Shown: piece after piece, positions 14,690 through 20,000 of the stretch
Position numbering within the stretch: the stretch's first letter is position 1
Layout of the letters: each line of letters begins with the position of its first letter
Source: Symbiodinium natans
Lineage: Eukaryota > Sar > Dinophyceae > Suessiales > Symbiodiniaceae
Direction of reading: 5' to 3'
Length of the DNA: 20,000 nt
Assembly: GCA_905221605.1 (NCBI GenBank)
Contig: CAJNDS010002147.1
Span: forward strand, 304,141-324,140
Made by a program: the position numbers and the translations under genes
Notes under the pieces: generated by a model
What the model saw: the letters and a program-made list of their open reading frames with translations, nothing else
Told to the model about the DNA's origin: nothing
Databases searched by the model: none

Positions 14690-14960
14690 CCCAAACCCCA
14701 AACCCCAAACCCTGAACCCTAAACCCTAAACTCTAATACCTAAGCCTTAACCCCTAAACTTTATTCCCAGCTCCGTAAACCCCAAACTCCAACTCCCAAA
14801 CCCCGAACCCCAAACCGTCCTAAACCCTAAGCCCTAACCCTATTCCCCAGCCCCCTATTCCCCAAACCCTAAACCCTAAACCCCAAACCCTAAACCCTAA
14901 ACCCGAAACCCTAAACTTTATTCCCTTCTCCGTAAACCCCAAATCCCAACTCCCTAACCG
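14690..14960 (-). repeat. C-strand array with a duplicated unique block
   Basis: TAAACTTTATTCCC(AG/TT)CTCCGTAAACCCCAAA occurs at 14755 and again at 14912, with CCCTAAA between them. Ends just before the exon at 14975. Confidence 0.85.
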
Positions 14961-14974
14961 AGCCGCACCTGCAG

Positions 14975-15027
14975 GGCGCGCGGACGAGAGCGGCAAGGTC
15001 AACTTCGCGGGATCCCTCAGACTTAGG
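14975..15027 (+). CDS. Exon of gene 2 (RADESGKVNFAG...)
   Basis: Acceptor ACCTGCAG, two bases, then RADESGKVNFAGSLRLR ending AGG|GTTTAGGG. An earlier donor AAG|GTCAAC is possible. Phase 1 to 0. The next identifiable exon (15597) needs phase 2, so an exon is missing or one boundary is wrong. Confidence 0.5.
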
Positions 15028-15270
15028 GTTTAGGGTTTAGGGTTTAGGGTTTAGGGTTTAGGGTTTAGGGTTTAGGGTTTAGGGTTTAGGGTTTAGGGTT
15101 TAGGGTTTAGGGTGTGTGGCTTAGGGCTCAGGGTTTAGGGGAGACTTCCGTTTTTTGGTGTAGGGAGCTTCATTTGTAAAAGGTTCTTGTTTTGTAAAGG
15201 TTTTTGTCTGTTGCTGTTCAGGGTTCAGGGTTTAGGGTTTAGGGTTAAGGGTTTAGGGTTCAGGGTTAGG
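15028..15270 (+). repeat. G-strand array from the 15027 donor
   Basis: Clean TTTAGGG for about 85 bases, then unique T-rich sequence and TTCAGGG/TTTAGGG. 15280-15450 is unique, no exon seen; C-strand copies follow at 15455-15560. Confidence 0.9.
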
Positions 15271-15596
15271 ATTTGTTCAGGCGCTTGTTGTGTTTTGGGG
15301 GTTAGGCGCCCCCAAACCGAAACCCGAAACCCTCAACCCTGGTCAGCTGTTCTTAAGGGGGGGGGAAAGGGTATGTAGCCCAAGGTTCCCGAATACTCCA
15401 CTACTCACTAAGGCTCAAGCTTCAGTATGGTTTTCTAGGTACCTACCCCCCATGAAACCTAAACCCTAAACTAAACCCTAACCCTAAACCCTCCCCTCCT
15501 TCAGGACGCCATAATAAACCCTAAATCCTGAACCGTGAACCCTAAACCCTAAACCCTAAGCCCTTCAGGACTCTATAGGTTCTGGATCCTGTGCAG

Positions 15597-15660
15597 AGGA
15601 ACCGGCGCCCAGTTGCGGCTCTCTCGCTCCCACGACTTTGCTGCAGGCGTGGCCTCGGGC
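15597..15660 (+). CDS. Exon of gene 2 (GTGAQLRLSRSHD...)
   Basis: Acceptor CTGTGCAG, one base, then GTGAQLRLSRSHDFAAGVAS and G, donor GGC|GTAACC, phase 0. The open frame extends upstream to CCTTCAG (15568) as LYRFWILCR, so the exon may be 28 bases longer. Confidence 0.55.
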
Positions 15661-15679
15661 GTAACCCTGATTCTCTCAA

Positions 15680-15820
15680 GCCTAAGCCTAAAACCTAAAC
15701 CCCAAACCCTAAACCCCAAACCCCAAACCCCAAACCCTAAATCCTAAACCTTAAACCCTAAACCCTAAACAGTAAACCCTAAACCCTAAACCCTAAACCC
15801 TGCCTAAACCTTAAACCCTC
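15680..15820 (-). repeat. C-strand array of intron 15661-15856
   Basis: CCCTAAA and CCCCAAA copies. This intron has no G-strand array. Confidence 0.9.
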
Positions 15821-15856
15821 AACTGGCGGCATTGTCTTGGCTGCTTGTCGGCACAG

Positions 15857-15889
15857 GGACCCTGCAAGGTTGGGATTGTTCGAGGATGG
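15857..15889 (+). CDS. Exon of gene 2 (GPCKVGIVRGW)
   Basis: Acceptor CGGCACAG, eleven codons GPCKVGIVRGW, donor GTTGCC, phase 0 to 0. A second frame (DPARLGLFEDGLPK) is also open; phase with 15660 and 16285 favours the first. Confidence 0.45.
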
Positions 15890-15899
15890 GTTGCCAAAG

Positions 15900-15981
15900 A
15901 CCCCAAACCCTAAACCCTAAACCCGAAACCCTAAACCCTAAACCCTAAACCCGAAACCCGAAACCCGAAACCCTAAACCCT
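15900..15981 (-). repeat. C-strand array (CCCTAAA/CCCGAAA)
   Basis: Includes CCCGAAA variants, complement of TTTCGGG. Rest of the intron to 16284 is AT-rich unique sequence with a GA repeat at 16176-16210. Confidence 0.9.
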
Positions 15982-16175
15982 TTGTCTTTTGTCCCCTTAG
16001 GACTCCAGTAGCCGCCTTAGGAATTTATTGTTTTGTTTTTTAATCTAAAACTATATTTTCGTGCAGGTGCTAAGGGGAGTATAGTAGTCCCACTAGGATT
16101 CTTTGTTTTGTTTACTTATCTCCCGCGGGAATGTCGAACATGTTATACTTGTGGCAAGACATACCACCAAGTCAT

Positions 16176-16212
16176 AGAGAGGGAAAGAGAGAGAGAGAGA
16201 GAGAGAGAGACA
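16176..16212 (+). repeat. GA dinucleotide repeat
   Basis: (GA)n with one CAT interruption. Arg-Glu open frames across it are artefacts. Confidence 0.95.
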
Positions 16213-16284
16213 TAGAGAGAGATCTCCAAGCCTGTAATGCGGAGCCTGCGGAGCATGGGTCGTATTGGCTCTTTTTACCTTCAG

Positions 16285-16331
16285 CTCTGGTACCAAGTCC
16301 TCCTGCTGAAAATCGAGGAGGAGTGGTTAGG
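16285..16331 (+). CDS. Exon of gene 2 (LWYQVLLLKIEEEW)
   Basis: Excellent acceptor tttttaccttcag, then LWYQVLLLKIEEEWL plus GG, donor GG|GTCTGT (or TG|GTTAGG at 16325). Phase 0 to 2. Lies in a 550-base AT-rich intronic region otherwise free of telomere-like repeats. Confidence 0.5.
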
Positions 16332-16421
16332 GTCTGTTTTTTTGTTTAAGACTAGGTGGGCCCCACATTTTTCCTTCATTGGGTTTAAGAGAATCAGATT
16401 CAAGAACATTTTTCAATGGGT

Positions 16422-16527
16422 TTAGCTACTACTTGCTTCAGAGCCACCCAAAAACTATTCTTCCTGGGCAATCTAGTCTAGGGATCATTGTCATCTTTCG
16501 GGGGTTCTTTGAGCAAGTAGTAGTTAA
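16422..16527. mobile_element. MITE-like element with 16-bp TIR
   Basis: TTAGCTACTACTTGCT at 16422 and AGCAAGTAGTAGTTAA at 16512 are inverted (15 of 16). 106 bp, no coding capacity. Single copy in the window. Confidence 0.6.
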
Positions 16528-16572
16528 GGCCGTAAACCCTGAACCCTAAACCCTAAACTCTAACACCTAAAC

Positions 16573-16713
16573 CCTAAACTCCCTAAACTCCCTAAACTCC
16601 CTAAACTCCCTAAACTCCCTAAACTCCCTAAACTCCCTAAACTCCCTAAACTCCCTAAACTCCCTAAACTCCCTAAACTCCCTAAACTCCCTAAACTCCC
16701 TAAACTCCCTAAA
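16573..16713 (-). repeat. ACTCCCTAA 9-bp minisatellite
   Basis: About 15 copies of CTCCCTAAA, i.e. CCCTAAA plus CT. The Arg-Glu-Phe repeat frame on the minus strand is an artefact. Confidence 0.95.
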
Positions 16714-16786
16714 CCTAAACCCTAAACCCACCCCTGCGTCGCCGCTTTTGCAGCTCCCCACCGCTTTGCAGCTAGCGTTCCCACAG

Positions 16787-16823
16787 CTTCCGATCTGGGG
16801 GTTCAACAGAAGCCACAAACAAT
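16787..16823 (+). CDS. Candidate exon (FRSGGSTEATNN)
   Basis: Acceptor TTCCCACAG, one base, FRSGGSTEATNN, donor AAT|GTCCCC. Phase 2 to 0 bridges its neighbours. Several AGs in tandem (16752, 16770, 16786, 16808) and two longer open frames make the boundary uncertain. Confidence 0.3.
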
Positions 16824-16947
16824 GTCCCCTGACGGGTTCCTTTAGAGCTTACCCCAGGAGCCGTAGTGCTGGGAAACCCTAAACCCTAAACGGCCCTAAG
16901 CCCTAAACCCTAAGCTTTCTCAGCCCCCTCGAATTCCCTGTAGCCAG

Positions 16948-17031
16948 CTGAAGAGCAAGTTGCGTCAGAAAGCGCCAAAGAGGGCTCCTAGGGAGGGTCA
17001 CAGACCGCAAAGCCACCTTGCAGCCGTTTAG
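16948..17031 (+). CDS. Possible last exon of gene 2 (basic tail)
   Basis: Acceptor TGTAGCCAG; the phase-0 frame reads LKSKLRQKAPKRAPREGHRP then QSHLAA. The next bases GTT TAG are either a donor (GTTTAG, end 17025) or, unspliced, Val plus a stop formed by the first telomere-like heptamer. The terminal reading is favoured because the next exon-like segment (17113) does not fit phase 0 and has its own ATG. Very basic C-terminal tail. Confidence 0.5.
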   Translation: MKSKLRQKAPKRAPREGHRPQSHLAAV

Positions 17032-17085
17032 GGTTTAGGGTTTAGGGTTTAGGGTTTAGGGTTTAGGGTTTAGGGTTTAGGGTCT
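17026..17085 (+). repeat. G-strand array after the gene 2 tail
   Basis: Begins GTTTAGGG right after the LAA codons; supplies either a donor or the stop TAG. Confidence 0.9.
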
Positions 17086-17138
17086 AGCAGGTTTAGAGGA
17101 TTTGGGGTTTAGGCCCCCACCCGACCCCCCACCGCGCC

Positions 17139-17211
17139 ATGTTCACCTTCACCCGGAAGCTTACCATCAATGTGGAGAACCACACACTGGAGAAGCAGGC
17201 CTCAGTGGAGG
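17139..17211 (+). CDS. Probable first exon of gene 3
   Basis: ATG in CGCGCCATGT starts MFTFTRKLTINVENHTLEKQ then ASVE. An AG at 17112, 26 bases upstream, could be a spliced-leader trans-splice site or an ordinary acceptor. Ends at G|GTTTAG (17211), or earlier at CAG|GCC (17199, GC donor). Unambiguous coding character in one frame. Family not recognised. Confidence 0.6.
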
Positions 17212-17229
17212 GTTTAGTAGATACAGGCA

Positions 17230-17335
17230 CCCCAAACCCTAAACCCGAAACCCTAAACCCTACACCCTAAGCCCTAAACCCTAAACCCTCAACCCTAAAC
17301 CCGAAACCCTAAACCCTGGGCCATATACCCTAAAC
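17230..17335 (-). repeat. C-strand array of gene 3 intron 1
   Basis: CCCTAAA with CCCGAAA, CCCTACA and CCCTCAA variants. 17336-17403 is unique, ending in the acceptor TTTTTTCAG. Confidence 0.9.
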
Positions 17336-17405
17336 CCTTGGGGTTTCTAGGGCTCAGTCGGGTTGAGTCTCGGTGTCTGTTCGGGCTTCCGGAAGCTTTT
17401 TTCAG

Positions 17406-17444
17406 TCGGCCGCAACACAGCGCATTCCGGGGCTTCACCTTCAT
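17406..17444 (+). CDS. Exon 2 of gene 3
   Basis: Acceptor GCTTTTTTCAG and donor T|GTAACA are good. After the 17211 end it reads VGRNTAHSGASPS; after the GC-donor end it reads SAATQRIPGLHLH. The first keeps phase with the 17-nt exon at 17512. Confidence 0.45.
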
Positions 17445-17511
17445 GTAACATCACTCCCGAAGACCTATATACCCTAAAACCTAAACCCTACACCCTTTGC
17501 CGGCTACAAAG

Positions 17512-17528
17512 ACCCTGGACGCTTGAAG
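17512..17528 (+). CDS. 17-nt micro-exon of gene 3
   Basis: TACAAAG acceptor, then (Y)PGRLK, donor AAG|GTCTAGGG, a repeat variant. Phase 1 to 0 links 17444 to 17694. Small, so low confidence. Confidence 0.3.
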
Positions 17529-17672
17529 GTCTAGGGTAGGGTTTAGGGTTTAGGGTTAGGGTTTAGGGTTTAGGGTTTAGGGTTTAGGGTTTAGGGTTTA
17601 GGGTTTAGGGTTTAGGGTTTAGGGTTTAGGGTTTAGGGTTTAGGGTTTAGGGTTTCGGGTTTCGGGTCTAGA
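17529..17672 (+). repeat. G-strand array filling a gene 3 intron
   Basis: GTCTAGGG at the donor, then clean TTTAGGG; only about 20 unique bases remain before the acceptor at 17693. An intron made almost wholly of telomere-like repeat. Confidence 0.95.
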
Positions 17673-17693
17673 GTTCAGGGGCTGTGCTGACAG

Positions 17694-17743
17694 GCCTTCC
17701 TGTTCTCCGGCGAGCACTTCGAGTGCGGTAGCTGGAAGAGCAG
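17694..17743 (+). CDS. Exon of gene 3 (AFLFSGEHFECGSW...)
   Basis: Acceptor GCTGACAG, then AFLFSGEHFECGSWKS plus AG, donor AG|GCATCG (GC type). An alternative GT donor lies at 17727. The GC donor is preferred because its phase selects the long open frame of the next exon. Confidence 0.55.
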
Positions 17744-17758
17744 GCATCGCCAGCCACG

Positions 17759-17912
17759 AAACCCTAAACCCCAAACCCTAAACCCTAAACCCTAAACCCC
17801 AAACCCCAAACCCCAAACCCCAAACCCTAAACCCTAAACCCGAAACCCTAAACCCTAAACCCCACGCCCTAAACCCCAAACCCTAAACCCTAAACCCTAA
17901 ACCCTAAACCTT
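17759..17912 (-). repeat. C-strand array filling a gene 3 intron
   Basis: CCCTAAA, CCCCAAA, CCCGAAA. Intron 17744-17931 is nearly all repeat. Confidence 0.95.
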
Positions 17913-17931
17913 AAACTTAAGATCCTGCCAG

Positions 17932-18034
17932 CGCCGGGAGGCAGCCTGTTGCGAAGATCGGTGAGTTTGCCGAGTTGCTTGGCTTGCATTGGCAGGGGTT
18001 CGGGGCTCTTGCGCATGTCCCCGTGCACATGGCC
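17932..18034 (+). CDS. Exon of gene 3 (AGRQPVAKIGEFAE...)
   Basis: Acceptor ATCCTGCCAG. After one base, 34 codons: AGRQPVAKIGEFAELLGLHW then QGFGALAHVPVHMA, donor GCC|GTAAAC. One of the longest clean exons in the window. A GTGAGT...CAG stretch inside (17961-17995) could be mis-called as a 35-nt intron. Family unknown. Confidence 0.65.
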
Positions 18035-18055
18035 GTAAACCCCTGAGATTTCCGA

Positions 18056-18280
18056 AACCTCAACCCTAAACCCTAAACCCTACACCCTACACCCGAAACC
18101 CTAAAGCTAAAGCCTAAACCCTAAAGCCTAAGCCCTTAACCCTTAACCCTAAACCCTAAACCCTAAACCCTAAGCCCTAAGCCCTAGACCCTAAACCCTA
18201 AACCCTGAACCCTAAACCCTAAACCCTAAACCCTAAACCCTAAACCCTAAACCCTAAACCCTAAACCCTAAACCCTAGAC
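18056..18280 (-). repeat. C-strand array filling a gene 3 intron
   Basis: CCCTAAA with variants at the left and clean copies at the right (18205-18272), immediately before the exon. The intron starts GTAAACCCC. Confidence 0.95.
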
Positions 18281-18291
18281 CAAGGCTGGAG

Positions 18292-18364
18292 TTCGAGAGC
18301 CAGGCCATGACGGCCGGACTTTCGGGCTATGTGGCCACTTTTTCCGTGCAGTTATGGGGAGGGA
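18292..18364 (+). CDS. Exon of gene 3 (FESQAMTAGLSGY...)
   Basis: Acceptor GGCTGGAG (or CAAG at 18284). Frame FESQAMTAGLSGYVATFSVQ then LWGG plus A, donor A|GTTTGGG from the repeat. Higher GC3 than the competing frame (AGVREPGHDGRTFGL). Phase 0 to 1. Confidence 0.55.
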
Positions 18365-18450
18365 GTTTGGGTTAAGGGTTTAGGGTTTAGGGTTTAGGGT
18401 TTAGGGTTTAGGGTTAGGGTTTAGGGTTTAGGGTTTAGGATTTAGGGTTT
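18365..18450 (+). repeat. G-strand array at the 18364 donor
   Basis: GTTTGGG then TTTAGGG copies. The same intron ends with a C-strand array (18725-18852). Confidence 0.95.
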
Positions 18451-18532
18451 AATTCGGGTTCAGGTTTGAGAGGGTGGAGAGGGGCTTAGGGTTCAGGTTG
18501 AAGCCTGGCATGCCTGGTTAAAGCCCTAGTAA

Positions 18533-18633
18533 AAATGTTACTGGGCAAGGTCATTCTTTTACTGGGCAAGGTAGTTTTTTAACTGGGTAAGGTCATTACT
18601 GGGCAAGGTCATTTTTTTACTGGGCAAGGTCGT
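18533..18633 (+). repeat. TTACTGGGCAAGGTCATT minisatellite
   Basis: Five degenerate copies of about 20 bp (ACTGGG(C/T)AAGGT(C/A) plus a T-rich spacer) in the middle of the intron. Not telomere-derived. Confidence 0.85.
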
Positions 18634-18724
18634 TCCATAAGTGAAATATGTTCTTAATGTTGTGGGATTCTTTGGGCGGGTGGGTATCTTTCTGGAGTAA
18701 TTTCTGGACTAGTGAATGCTTGGA

Positions 18725-18852
18725 CTTGAGATGAACCCTATACTCTAAACCCTAAACCCTAAACCCTAAACCCTAAACCCTAAACCCTAAACCCTAAACC
18801 CTAAACCCTAAACCCTAAACCCCAAACCCCAAACCCTAAACCCTAAACCCTT
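18725..18852 (-). repeat. C-strand array before exon 18860
   Basis: Clean CCCTAAA, ending CCCTTAGCCAAG, the acceptor. Confidence 0.95.
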
Positions 18853-18859
18853 AGCCAAG

Positions 18860-18919
18860 CCCAGGTCTTCGGCACAGCAGACCACGGGCAGCTGCTCATC
18901 ACAGCCCCACAGCGGCGCA
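18860..18919 (+). CDS. Exon of gene 3 (QVFGTADHGQLLI...)
   Basis: Acceptor TTAGCCAAG. Two bases, then QVFGTADHGQLLITAPQRR plus A, donor A|GTGGGG. Phase 1 to 1. 'FG....(Q)LLI.AP' faintly recalls FG-GAP/integrin-type repeats, but this is a guess from one short segment. Confidence 0.55.
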
Positions 18920-18963
18920 GTGGGGGAAGGGGGGGGGGGGGTTGGGGGGTTGGTCTTTAGAAG

Positions 18964-19013
18964 AGGGTTTAGGGTTTAGGGTTTAGGTTTAGGGTCTAGG
19001 GTTTACGGGTTTG
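18964..19013 (+). repeat. Short G-strand array
   Basis: TTTAGGG and TCTAGGG copies about 45 bases after the 18919 donor; a G/GGTT run lies between. Confidence 0.9.
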
Positions 19014-19044
19014 GGCATGTGCTTGCTGGGTCCGAGCCCCTCAG

Positions 19045-19103
19045 CTCTGTCGGCTCCAAGAGAACCACAAAGGGCTGTCAAAAGGATGTTCAGCACACCC
19101 TAA
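19045..19103 (+). CDS. Possible last exon of gene 3 with TAA
   Basis: Acceptor AGCCCCTCAG; in the phase set by 18919 it reads LSAPREPQRAVKRMFSTP and stops at TAA 19101-19103. All three frames are open for some distance, so this relies on phase. It would end gene 3 about 355 bases before the next gene's ATG. Confidence 0.4.
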
Positions 19104-19120
19104 CCTCCAGGGATGAAGAC

Positions 19121-19250
19121 TCGTACCCCTAAGGTTGTACCCCTAAAGGTTCCCCTTAATGTAGTCTCAATATGGCCCTTATATTCCCTTAGGGATCCTG
19201 AAAAAGGGTCCCCAAAACCCAAGGGGACAACCTTAAGGGACCAAGGTAAA
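19121..19250. repeat. Inverted repeat between gene 3 and ankyrin gene
   Basis: CCCCTAAGGTTGTACCCC near 19126 and GGGGACAACCTTAAGGG near 19223 are complementary over about 15 bp; inner AGGTTCCCCTTAA / TTCCCTTAGGGATCC add further pairing. Possibly a fold-back element in the intergenic stretch 19104-19458, which otherwise shows no gene. Confidence 0.45.
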
Positions 19251-19339
19251 ACCCCCTAGATAACCAGAAATTGCATGTTTTGTTTCAGCAACTTTTTGAA
19301 ACCGATTAATCGATTGGCTGCATCCCTGGCTTCACGCAG

Positions 19340-19441
19340 GCCCCTAAACCCTAAACCCGAAACCCTAAACCCTAAACCATAATCCCTAAACCCTAAACCC
19401 TAAACCCTAAACCCTAAACCCTAAACCCTAAACCCTAAACA
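19340..19441 (-). repeat. C-strand array upstream of the ankyrin gene
   Basis: CCCTAAA with one CCATAATCC interruption, ending CCCTAAACACGTAAAG, the candidate trans-splice acceptor. Confidence 0.95.
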
Positions 19442-19447
19442 CGTAAA

Positions 19448-19458
19448 GGGTCTGCGCC
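19448..19458 (+). promoter_or_regulatory. Candidate trans-splice acceptor and 5' UTR of ankyrin gene
   Basis: ACGTAAAG then GGTCTGCGCC then ATG. Dinoflagellate mRNAs receive a spliced leader at an AG near the start codon. Here the AG directly follows a CCCTAAA array. Inference from position only. Confidence 0.35.
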
Positions 19459-19596
19459 ATGCTGCGTGTCTGGAGCGTTTCCGGGCAAGAGCTGCTCGCG
19501 GCGCCCGGGAGCGAGGCGCTTGAGACGGTGAGCCACTTGAAGCGCCACTTGCGAAGCCAGCATGGCTTCCCAGTCTGCCTTCAGCAGCTTCTACAT
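19459..19596 (+). CDS. Ubiquitin-like/ankyrin protein, first exon
   Basis: ATG opens 46 codons: MLRVWSVSGQELLAAPGSEA, LETVSH, LKRHLRSQHGFPVCLQQLLH. This is the ubiquitin-like N terminus (beta hairpin, helix, 'G.P..LQ.LL') common in dinoflagellate ankyrin-repeat proteins. AG at 19447-19448, eleven bases before the ATG, would suit spliced-leader trans-splicing. The exon ends CAT|GCTGCT (GC donor), because beyond it the frame runs into AT-rich sequence and stops. Ankyrin proteins bind other proteins; this one's partner is unknown. Confidence 0.85.
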
Positions 19597-19600
19597 GCTG

Positions 19601-19655
19601 CTATATCCCCCTTGGGAATGATTTTTGTTATAAATTAAATAAATAAATAAAAAAA

Positions 19656-19694
<39 letters not shown>

Positions 19695-19743
19695 AGAGGA
19701 TATTAGACATATTTTTTTCATCAGGGTCCTGCCGGGAGTCGAG
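19601..19743 (+). mobile_element. Introner-like element copy 2, filling ankyrin intron 1
   Basis: CTATATCCCC at 19601 through GGGAGTCGAG at 19743, matching 3328-3418 apart from an A/T and (TA)n expansion (19630-19689). It occupies all but four bases of the intron (19597-19743), and its right end is the splice acceptor. Confidence 0.7.
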
Positions 19744-19850
19744 GCCGGCCGCTGCTTAGAGGATGCTGCTCCGCTGGTTGGGCCCATCGACTTGCAGCTG
19801 GTGCTGCTCTCCGCCCTCAGTTTGGAGCAGATGCCTGAGGCTGCCTGTGA
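19744..19850 (+). CDS. Ubiquitin-like/ankyrin protein, exon 2
   Basis: Acceptor GGAGTCGAG. Frame AGRCLEDAAPLVGPIDLQLV then LLSALSLEQMPEAAC and two bases. 'DLQLVLL' ends the ubiquitin-like fold as expected in this family. Two donors overlap: T|GTGAGT at 19847 and GA|GTTTCT at 19851. The second lies in a 12-bp direct duplication and keeps frame with exon 3 (EFLEYVAEAGH). Confidence 0.85.
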
Positions 19851-19953
19851 GTTTCTTGAGTAGCTGAGGGAGGTACACTTTACACTTTTTGGGATACTCT
19901 ACAGAACTGAAAGTGTGCACTTTTTGGGGGGGCTTATGAACTCGGCAACTAAG
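19851..19953 (+). other. 103-bp intron bounded by a 12-bp direct repeat
   Basis: GTTTCTTGAGTA occurs at 19851-19862 (intron start) and 19954-19965 (start of exon 3). Splicing GT at 19851 to AG at 19953 is canonical and keeps the ankyrin frame. Contains CACTTTTTGGG twice and complementary CTTTACACTTT / AAAGTG segments. Confidence 0.7.
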
Positions 19954-20000
19954 GTTTCTTGAGTATGTTGCCGAGGCAGGCCATGTGGAAGTGGGCCGCG
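19954..20000 (+). CDS. Ubiquitin-like/ankyrin protein, exon 3 (runs off window)
   Basis: Acceptor ACTAAG, then FLEYVAEAGHVEVGR to the window edge. 'A..GHVEV.R' is the signature first helix of an ankyrin repeat, so the repeat domain begins here and continues beyond 20000. Confidence 0.8.

Noticed and set aside
15407-15418. GGCTCAAG as a relic of the dinoflagellate spliced leader
   Set aside because: Only the last eight bases match; the rest of the leader (CCGTAGCCATTTT) is absent, so it is likely chance.
16033-16349. Arg-Glu repeat frames over the GA tract
   Set aside because: Dinucleotide repeat translations; only the 16285-16331 segment has splice and phase support.
16567-16818. Arg-Glu-Phe repeat protein on the minus strand
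   Set aside because: Translation of the 9-bp ACTCCCTAA minisatellite, with no start context or splice support.
17961-17995. 35-nt intron (GTGAGT...GGCAG) inside a gene 3 exon
   Set aside because: Reading straight through gives a 34-codon clean frame that fits the previous exon's phase; the intron version needs a different upstream donor and a shorter, less convincing peptide.
1-20000. CRISPR array, tRNA, rRNA, bacterial operons or phage genes
   Set aside because: No spaced identical repeats with unique spacers, no cloverleaf or rRNA motif seen, and the intron-exon structure is eukaryotic.

Overview
The window looks like nuclear DNA of a dinoflagellate, most likely a Symbiodiniaceae/Suessiales-type genome. 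Four things point there: arrays of TTTAGGG/CCCTAAA (the plant/dinoflagellate telomere heptamer) throughout; very short GC3-rich + strand exons scattered between them; GC-AG introns of the AG|GC...AG|G form beside GT-AG ones; and, at the right end, the start of a ubiquitin-like/ankyrin-repeat protein of a kind very common in dinoflagellates. There is no bacterial gene structure. The long open frames inside the arrays are artefacts of repeat translation.

Layout. All recognisable exons are on the + strand, as in unidirectional dinoflagellate gene clusters. (1) 1-~2.9 kb: the end of a PP2C-type Ser/Thr phosphatase, entered mid-gene. (2) ~3.6-17.0 kb: a long chain of 17-103-nt exons whose splice phases mostly agree. 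It starts with a DUSP-like segment, then has an acidic stretch, HEAT-like helices and a hydrophobic segment, and may end at a TAG at 17029-17031. I cannot name the protein, and there may be more than one gene here; the chain is unresolved near 9.5-10.6, 11.4-12.5 and 15.0-15.6 kb. (3) 17.1-19.1 kb: a probable small gene from ATG 17139 to TAA 19103, product unknown. (4) From 19459: first exons of a ubiquitin-like/ankyrin gene running off the window.

Between exons almost everything is telomere-like repeat. G-strand (TTTAGGG) arrays tend to start exactly at splice donors, with GTTTAG serving as the donor. C-strand (CCCTAAA) arrays tend to lie upstream of acceptors. Introns that contain both usually have G-strand first and C-strand last, so the transcript could fold back and bring its ends together. 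This intron architecture is the main discovery candidate. Embedded in the introns are small inverted-repeat elements, an introner-like element with one copy flanked by a 6-bp duplication and another nearly filling an intron, and an intron bounded by a 12-bp direct duplication.

All exon calls come from reading by eye: frame, AG acceptor, GT/GC donor, phase agreement and GC3. Only the ankyrin and PP2C exons, and to a lesser degree the DUSP-like ones, have family support. RNA evidence would be needed to confirm the others.
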